64,000 nucleotides of DNA, from positions 8,394,587 through 8,458,586 of the forward strand of contig OU696574.1 of the NCBI GenBank assembly GCA_916048095.2, in the 5' to 3' direction. This document shows, in pieces, positions 57,885 through 64,000 of the stretch. How positions within the stretch are numbered: the stretch's first letter is position 1; each line of letters starts with the position of its first letter. Origin of the DNA: Sacculina carcini (Eukaryota; Arthropoda; Thecostraca; Sacculinidae). Below the pieces are notes generated by a model. The model was not told where the DNA came from. It saw only the letters and a program-made list of their open reading frames with translations, and did not search any database. The position numbers and the translations under genes were made by a program.

Positions 57885-58340
57885 CGCAGATTTGTGCCTA
57901 GGCTTAGGGGGGATGACAGCCATCATGCATGAGTGTCTAAGGATGGCTCAGTTGGTCAATTGTATGGAACCCTCAACCATTTCATGCCTAGTCAATTACA
58001 ACACACATCTCAATGAAAAGTATATTGCATATATTTGCATACATACATTTGTCGTGTATTGTTACTTTCGCTATGCTAATTTTGATGATAATATACCCAA
58101 ATGAATGAACTGAACTCAGCGGAATTTTCGGGGGGTATAATTGCATATTCACACCCCCAGTCAATTTGTCGGGAGTATACATATCCCCTAGGATCTACGC
58201 CCATGCTATTAGAGGTGCGACTTTGGGGAAATGCATTTGCGAGCAGCCCCTCGGTCTCCATTGATGCTGCCGGGCATTTTATGCGCTAGTTTATGAAAAA
58301 AATTTGATATCATGCGTGAGGCAACGGGGTCCACTCACCA
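57885..58340 (+). repeat. Dispersed repeat R, copy 5 (longest)
   Basis: GGATGACAGCCATCATGCAT, GGATGGCTCAGTTGG, CTCAATGAAAAGTATATTGC, TTGTCGTGTATTGTTACTTT, TCAATTTGTCGGGAGTATAC, then GCAGCCCCTCGGTCTCC and ATATCATGCGTGAGGCAACG. TGGCTCAGTTGG fits a pol III A-box consensus, but no convincing B box follows. Confidence 0.75.
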
Positions 58341-58344
58341 CACA

Positions 58345-58561
58345 ACACTCATCCGAGCCCGCGGTTGCTACGGCTCTGGCCAGCTATTTCGCTTTCATTG
58401 CACGCACGCGCTTGCAGCGGCGGCTGGCCGGTCTCGTATTACCCGTGCACGTGCGCCGGTGCAATCTCGATCGTTTCCGATTACTGAGATTGCGACCACC
58501 AGCAGCGGGCGGCGATTTACAAGAGAAATTAGAGTGGCTCTACGAGAAAGTCTATGGATGA
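58345..58561 (+). CDS. Possible GC-rich exon, unknown protein
   Basis: GC-rich sequence in an AT-rich region. One frame reads ALASYFAFIARTRLQRRLAG, LVLPVHVRRCNLDRFRLLRL and LQEKLEWLYEKVYG, then a stop at 58,561. The balance resembles the CAND1 and amylase coding DNA. I do not recognise it; an overlapping frame is also open, so this may be chance. If real, it is a last exon whose upstream exons are not seen. Confidence 0.25.
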
Positions 58562-58569
58562 CATTTTGG

Positions 58570-59330
58570 TGACATTCGGCGTTGCGTCGTTCGATCGTCT
58601 CTGTTACTTGTTTGCTCTGCGTTGCGTAACGTTGCAAGGTTGATGCGTTGATGGTTGCAGCGGATGCAGCTGAAGCTTGCAAGTTGCAATTGCATTCCAG
58701 ACACGGCAACCGCTAGCTTCAGCGGCGTTCACTGTTGCAACACTTCCAATTGGCACGATCAAATGTCAACAGTTTCGTCATTTAGGTTATTTCGACAAGT
58801 ATCTAGTACAGGGGGTTGTTAAGAACCCCTGTAGTAGAACCGAAGTTAACCGAAGGGGTATAAGCCTGGTTCCTGAGAGATGCGATGACTTCTGAGAATA
58901 TGTGTTTCATTTGTGCTTTGTATTTTATTCCTGCAAAAATTGTATGCTTAGAAATATATAAAAATGGTTTGCGTTGTGTTCCTGCTTGCTCCTCTTGAAC
59001 AGTGTGCGCATAGATGGATCCAAATATATTCTCCTAATGAACCGGTAAAATTGCAAAACGATCTCCAGATTTTGTCCAGGGGAAATTTGAGATTTGAGAA
59101 ATCTCCAGGCTAGATTTGAGAGTGTAGAGTAGTGCGACAACCAACTGCTCATTTGAAAATAAGGTGTCATCGCAGAAACAAGATTGAGAATCACTGATCT
59201 AGTGGAATGAATTTCCATGTAAATTTGCTCATTTTCTGTCTGGTTTGTACTAATTAAATATATTTACAATATCACCCGATATGCGCAATTTCGTTTTGCC
59301 GTATATCACTTTCTCACACTGATTCCTTTT
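58570..59330. other. No gene; family A remnant
   Basis: ACAGGGG...CCCCTGT hairpin at 58,808-58,831; family A right-end scrap (AACTGCTCATTTGAAAATAAG, GATTGAGAATCACTG) at 59,140-59,200. Confidence 0.45.
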
Positions 59331-59472
59331 GCTCTCTTGTGCGTCGCATTGCTGAGTTTCAACAAAATGTATATATGTGTTTGCGTATGTGTATGTGGGT
59401 GTGTGTGTCTCTTATCCGCATCACTTATATATATGAAAGAGCGTGCCTTCGTTGTTGTTGTATGCTCTGCTG

Positions 59473-59474
<2 letters not shown>

Positions 59475-59532
<58 letters not shown>
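59475..59532 (+). repeat. (TG)n microsatellite
   Basis: About 29 TG units. Confidence 0.95.
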
Positions 59533-59534
<2 letters not shown>

Positions 59535-59874
59535 GCCCCTGCTTCAATAGACTCGGAAGTGCATGTGCCTGTGTGTATGTCTGTGTGTGCGTGTTTATTG
59601 GCGTCTGCATCATGCTGAGGGCTGGATGAGTCATCTCAGCGCTGTCAACCATCGCTTGATATCTGCCTGGCATGCTCTTTCGTTGGTGCTGCACCCTCCG
59701 TCGTTTACGACGCATCGTTGCCGATGCTCATATAGATACTGTGTCCACTTTGTGCGCTCGCGCGCACGCGTATGTATGTATGTGTGTGTATGTGATATTT
59801 TCTCTGATAACGATCTTCCGTCCGCACTATGTGCGCGTACATTTGCGTACATTGACACACACACATACACACTC

Positions 59875-59875
<1 letters not shown>

Positions 59876-59938
<63 letters not shown>
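59876..59938. repeat. (AT)n microsatellite
   Basis: About 31 AT units after a short CA/TACAC run. Confidence 0.95.
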
Positions 59939-59939
<1 letters not shown>

Positions 59940-59940
<1 letters not shown>

Positions 59941-60562
59941 TCATACAGCTTTCACAGTATTAATTGTGAACACAAGTATACGGTATATATGTGAATTGTT
60001 ATATTTATTTATTGGTCTTCTTTACGACGTTTGTCCAAATTCAGCTGTGTTATAGGCGTAGAATCTCTCAAGCTTTCACATACACCCGCACACACACACA
60101 CACTTTTAGTGTCTATCTACTTTGTCTGTCTGTCTATCTTTTACTTTAACTAAAAGTCTAAAAGCTACTAAGAGTATTAGGTTACTTTTTTAATCTAAAA
60201 GTAACTTTTTCAATAATTATCATATACAAGTTTTTATGGTGGTTTTAGTTCAAGTTTTAAAAGTGACCTTTAGGTGAAAAAGTAACTGTATAACGAATCT
60301 AGCTGTTGACTTGAATCAACTTTTAGCAGCTGTTGCGACACACACACACACACACACACGTGCATACTTAGCCTCTCATGATGGTCGGACATTCCATCAT
60401 GGAAAGTGCCTGGGCACACCTGCACCTGTGTACGTACGCATGCGTGCATTTTCTCATGTGTGTGTTTGTGTGTAATGTGTATGTGTTTGTGTATGTGTGT
60501 GTGTGTGTGTTCATGTTTAGACGGGCAGTTTGGCGAGTTTCTCGATAAACACTGCAGTTTCG

Positions 60563-60598
<36 letters not shown>

Positions 60599-61339
60599 AC
60601 GTGTGCGTGTGGGTGTGTTTGCGTGTGTGTGGGTGTGTGTGATTGATAGGTTGTTACGTCTAATCTGTTTTGTTGGGCAATGAGTCGGATTGTATCAGTG
60701 CTTGTGTGTATCTTATAATGTGTTGACTCAATGCAATGCAAATCTGCGTGTGTGTGTGTGTGTGTTTGGGTGTGTGGGTGTACTCACCTAAATAAACTTA
60801 ATTGATAGGTGTGGAAGGTTAGCTTAATCTCGTCAGCTATCGCTCGTCTTTCACTGTTTTCGACCTTTTTAACTAAAAAAGTATGAATATTATTCGGTAC
60901 TTTCGTATTGTACCGTGCTTCGCAAAAAGGATTGCACCGTACTTTCGTAGCGTACACTTGCCCTCATTTCAATCGCATCGTACCGTAATTTCGTACCGCA
61001 GCGTACCCATCGGAACGGAAACATTTCAGCCTATAGACAAACAAACTACGCACCAATTTACACATGGCTAACTTTCATGGAATCTTCTGATAACTGAATC
61101 TTAGATTTGCTTTCATAAATTATTAATTATTTATAATTATTTTCATAAATAATTGAATGTTATATTTGTATGTTATTCAATGTCGTAATGTTGTATTGCA
61201 TAATGTTATGTTCGGTTCACCGTGTTTCTCTTATGCTGTACGTTCGCACCGGTGTGAAGTTACCGGTTGATGAACGGTATGTGTTTCGTCATCTGTGGTT
61301 AGAAACTACGGGATACATGTACACACGCACACACGCACG

Positions 61340-61371
<32 letters not shown>

Positions 61372-61470
61372 TTTCTAACAGCTCCGGCTACTGTGTATGC
61401 TAAGACAAAGAAAATGGGGTCATGAAATAATTTGTAAAAGTCATACTGAAATATATAGGATACTTAAATG
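59940..61470. other. No gene seen
   Basis: AAAGTAAC-containing inverted motifs at 60,180-60,290 suggest a decayed MITE. GTACCGTACTTTCGTA-type short repeats at 60,895-61,005. TG runs at 60,562-60,596 and 60,745-60,765. CA run at 61,322-61,372. Confidence 0.45.
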
Positions 61471-61476
61471 TGCACC

Positions 61477-61620
61477 AGTGGCGGCGCTAGGATTTTTCCG
61501 GTGCGGTCTGAAGGGGGCTGAGGAAAAACGTGCGATGGCTTGGCGAAACATGAGGGCTTGGCACATTTTCGGGGGTGATTCAGCCCCTCCAATTCTCCCC
61601 CTTGGTGCCGCCTCTGACTG
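61477..61620 (+). mobile_element. hAT-type MITE, family D
   Basis: Starts CAGTGGCGGCGCTAGGATTT and ends CTTGGTGCCGCCTCTGACTG; internal GGCTTGGCGAAACATGAG. No clear duplication. Confidence 0.75.
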
Positions 61621-62137
61621 TTCTTCCCCGGCAGCCATTACTGTTGGAGTTATACACCACACAACACCACACTTTGTGGTATACGTTTGCATGCAAATTT
61701 TCTTGACAATTAGACGAGATTTTCTTGTTCGACGAGATGATGATGTGGAGATGTGGAGTTCTTTCTTGAGGCCAATTTGTGATGACGTCAGCTGTTTTCC
61801 CACGGCCACTGAAGGCTACTTGATTGTGTCTTTGAAAAGTTCACCCTGCTGCATGTTCACATACGTCATCACTGTTGTGTGTGCTCGCCAATAAGTTTGT
61901 CCACGTGTACTTCGCTGTTGGTTCACGATCAATAGCGCTTCGTTTAGATCAATGATCCGTGATCTTTTTTCTCTCCGAGCTCGCACTTCTTTTAATGTGC
62001 TGACTACATTTTTCACAACAGCGCTGATAAATCCAAACATTCAATATCTCGATTTTTTTGGATTGATACTTCTAGAAGAAATAATTCTGTTCCAACAAGT
62101 CAAATGTTTGGAAGTCACGAGAACGTTTACGAATTTG

Positions 62138-62260
62138 GATTGATAAATATACACACTTCTATTACACACACTATTGATAAATATACACACTTCTATTACA
62201 CACACTATTGATAAATCTACACACTTCTATTACACACTATTGATAAATATACACACACTT
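62138..62260 (+). repeat. 34-bp tandem repeat, about 3.5 units
   Basis: Unit TGATAAATATACACACTTCT plus ATTACACACACTAT; the third unit is slightly shorter and the last one partial. Confidence 0.9.
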
Positions 62261-62569
62261 GGCAACCCTTCCATTGCGCACCAGTGAGGAATTCTCCGAA
62301 GGCTACACGCGCGTTGCATTTGCAACTTGGTGGTTACGTCAGAGATATCTTCGAATGAACATGACGTCAAATGGTACAGGTTCTGATTGCAAAATCTAAC
62401 GGTCGATTGTCCTCTGGTGTTGCAACATATGCATATTTGGCCGATGGTTTTCACGGTGATTTATCAGCGCAAGAGTTGTGTGCAATTGCAATGTTTTGTC
62501 GATTTTGGTGTAATGCAGGGTGGCGTGTATTATTGACGTCAAATCTCCGAGTGTATATGGAGTTAAGAA

Positions 62570-63000
62570 TATTACGCCTCGGGTACATTTAGTCTAGCTT
62601 CAGTTCCGCTCTCTTTCTCTCTCCTAACCTAACCCAGTGGTTCTCAACCTTTCTCAGTGTTCGCACTTTATTTTCAAATCAGCAGTCAGTTCTCACACCC
62701 GCTGGATTTTTGATAGTTATACGAAAATATAAAAATACAAACGACGTAATAACAAAATTTGTTATTTAATATTCATTCATACAACTCATTTAAGAGGATT
62801 ATGCAAAACTTTATTTTTCAGGAAAACTATAGTGCATATGTTAAACATAATTTCTTTTAAACATTACAGGAATCCTCGCACCCCTAAGAACCAGGCTAGC
62901 ACCCCCGGTTAAGAACCGCTGACCTAACCTAACCCAACCTTACTTAACCTAGCATAGAAAGCGAAAGAGAACCGGGACTGAAGCGAGACCAAACATACCC
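62570..63000. mobile_element. Palindromic element with (CCTAA) blocks, split by a MITE
   Basis: Left arm TTTAGTCTAGCTTCAGTTCC, CTCTCTTTC, CCTAACCTAACC; right arm, inverted, GGAAAGAGAACC-like, GGGACTGAAGCGAGACCAAA. The arms pair imperfectly over about 40 bases around a family A MITE. Confidence 0.6.
62635..62921 (-). mobile_element. hAT-type MITE, family A, full length
   Basis: Starts CAGTGGTTCTCAACC and ends GGTTAAGAACCGCTG. Flanked on both sides by ACCTAACC, an 8-bp duplication, although the site is a CCTAA repeat so part of the match could be pre-existing. Confidence 0.85.
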
Positions 63001-63159
63001 TAGGCGTGACATCCTGGTTCTCTATTTCACGCAGGACTAGCTCGCATGTGTCTTGCACTTTTGCCATCCTCCATCCCACATTCAGGGTGTCGGATATCTC
63101 TCCTAGTTCGTATTGTGCCGACTATCGTGGTGGACTACATGTGAATACATGTGCCAACC

Positions 63160-63418
63160 CAGTGGTCCGTAACCTTTTCTCTCAGATTCTCCTATTTCTA
63201 ATCAGCCAACCCTTCACTTTCCACAACAGCGCTGAACAATCCATTTTCCTCCAGTTGTTCGACCGAGCTAAATGTCAGAAAGTCACTAGAAACGAAGGTG
63301 AACGGATTCGTTATTGATAAAACCACACACATTTGTCCTGTCCACGTTCTGTCCGACCTTTAATTCCCCACTTGGCAACCCCTCCAATCCTCACCTGTGG
63401 GGAATTATCCACAGGCTA
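63160..63418 (-). mobile_element. hAT-type MITE, family B, inverted
   Basis: CAGTGGTCCGTAACC start, then CAACAGCGCTGAACAAT, GTCCGACCTTTAATTCCCCAC and TTGGCAACCCC, ending TGTGGGGAATTATCCACAGGC. Reverse of the family B order. Confidence 0.78.
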
Positions 63419-63424
63419 CGTAAT

Positions 63425-64000
63425 ACTGTGCTAACCTCTCTATGAACTGCGCATATCTGTCTTGTGTCTGATGATTTCTGTGTTGATGCACACTGAGGTG
63501 TGTTTATGTTCAGGCAATGTTCATCTAGTCGATGTTGCAATAGGCCAACATTACCGTTATCACTGGAAATTGGTTTCGATTGTGCTTCTAGTGAAATTTC
63601 ATTGCCACACGTACTACGCACTCCTTTTCTGTATTCTGTGTATCCTTTAACCACTCTAATCACAGACGTGGATCTTGATACGTTAATTTTACTTTATTTT
63701 TCCTTTATCAGCTTTCATCTTCCTGGCTGAATTCTTATTTCTCAAACTCCCTATAAATTGTTCGTTAGATGAGGCCGCCGCAGGATGGTGATAGTGCTTG
63801 TGCACTCGTCCCATGCTACTGAATTTGCCTGTAATTAATAATAATAATGATAATATGCTTGCAGCTGCGGATGCGATGAACTCCCTCTGATGACTAACAA
63901 TCGACCTTCACTTCTTTCAATACGCAACCAATCATTCCCTGATCTAGGGTCGGGGTTAATGTGTGTCTCCAGTCTTGTCTGTAATAGCTGTTATCGTAAC
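63425..64000. other. No gene seen to window end
   Basis: AT-rich unique sequence; TAATAATAATGATAATATG near 63,835. No motif recognised. Confidence 0.4.

Overview
This is a window of invertebrate animal nuclear DNA, made of intron-split genes in a matrix of (CA/TG)n microsatellites and decayed transposable elements. No bacterial operons, rRNA genes or CRISPR arrays are visible. The CR1/Jockey-like LINE proteins and TTAGG-like (CCTAA)n blocks would fit an arthropod, possibly a crustacean, but the sequence alone does not settle the taxon.

Layout. 1-1.8 kb: the 3' half of a CR1-like LINE, with an (AC)n tail, then a hAT-type MITE. 1.69-4.04 kb (+): a mucin-stalked C-type-lectin-domain gene, four exons recognised, 5' end not found. 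4.92-28.72 kb (-): a nearly complete CAND1 gene, the cullin-RING ligase exchange factor. I placed 17 exons whose reading phases all join; they sum to 3,930 nt (1,309 codons plus stop). The short first exon encoding the extreme N-terminus was not found. The lectin and CAND1 genes converge tail to tail. CAND1 introns carry LINE fragments, an LTR retrotransposon nested inside a LINE (5-bp target duplication AAAGA), a long-TIR element with another element nested in it, tRNA-Val-derived SINEs, a 21-bp minisatellite and a dispersed hairpin motif. 30.96-32.73 kb (+): an intronless chloride-type animal alpha-amylase with signal peptide, full catalytic triad and an unusual basic C-terminal tail. 33-64 kb: no convincing host gene. 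It holds three more SINE copies, several MITE families (some with clear 8-bp duplications), an unnamed dispersed repeat with five copies, a LINE RT fragment, a piggyBac-like remnant, a fragment of a probable transposon protein, and long dinucleotide repeats.

How the parts relate. The three host genes (a secreted or surface lectin-like protein, a ubiquitin-pathway regulator and a digestive enzyme) have no shared pathway; their neighbourhood looks incidental. The most notable structure is the link between repeats and splicing. (TG)n tracts, in the sense of transcription, sit just upstream of many 3' splice sites in both intron-bearing genes. Some CAND1 donors begin inside (GT)n, and in one case the repeat is the (AC)n tail of an antisense LINE.
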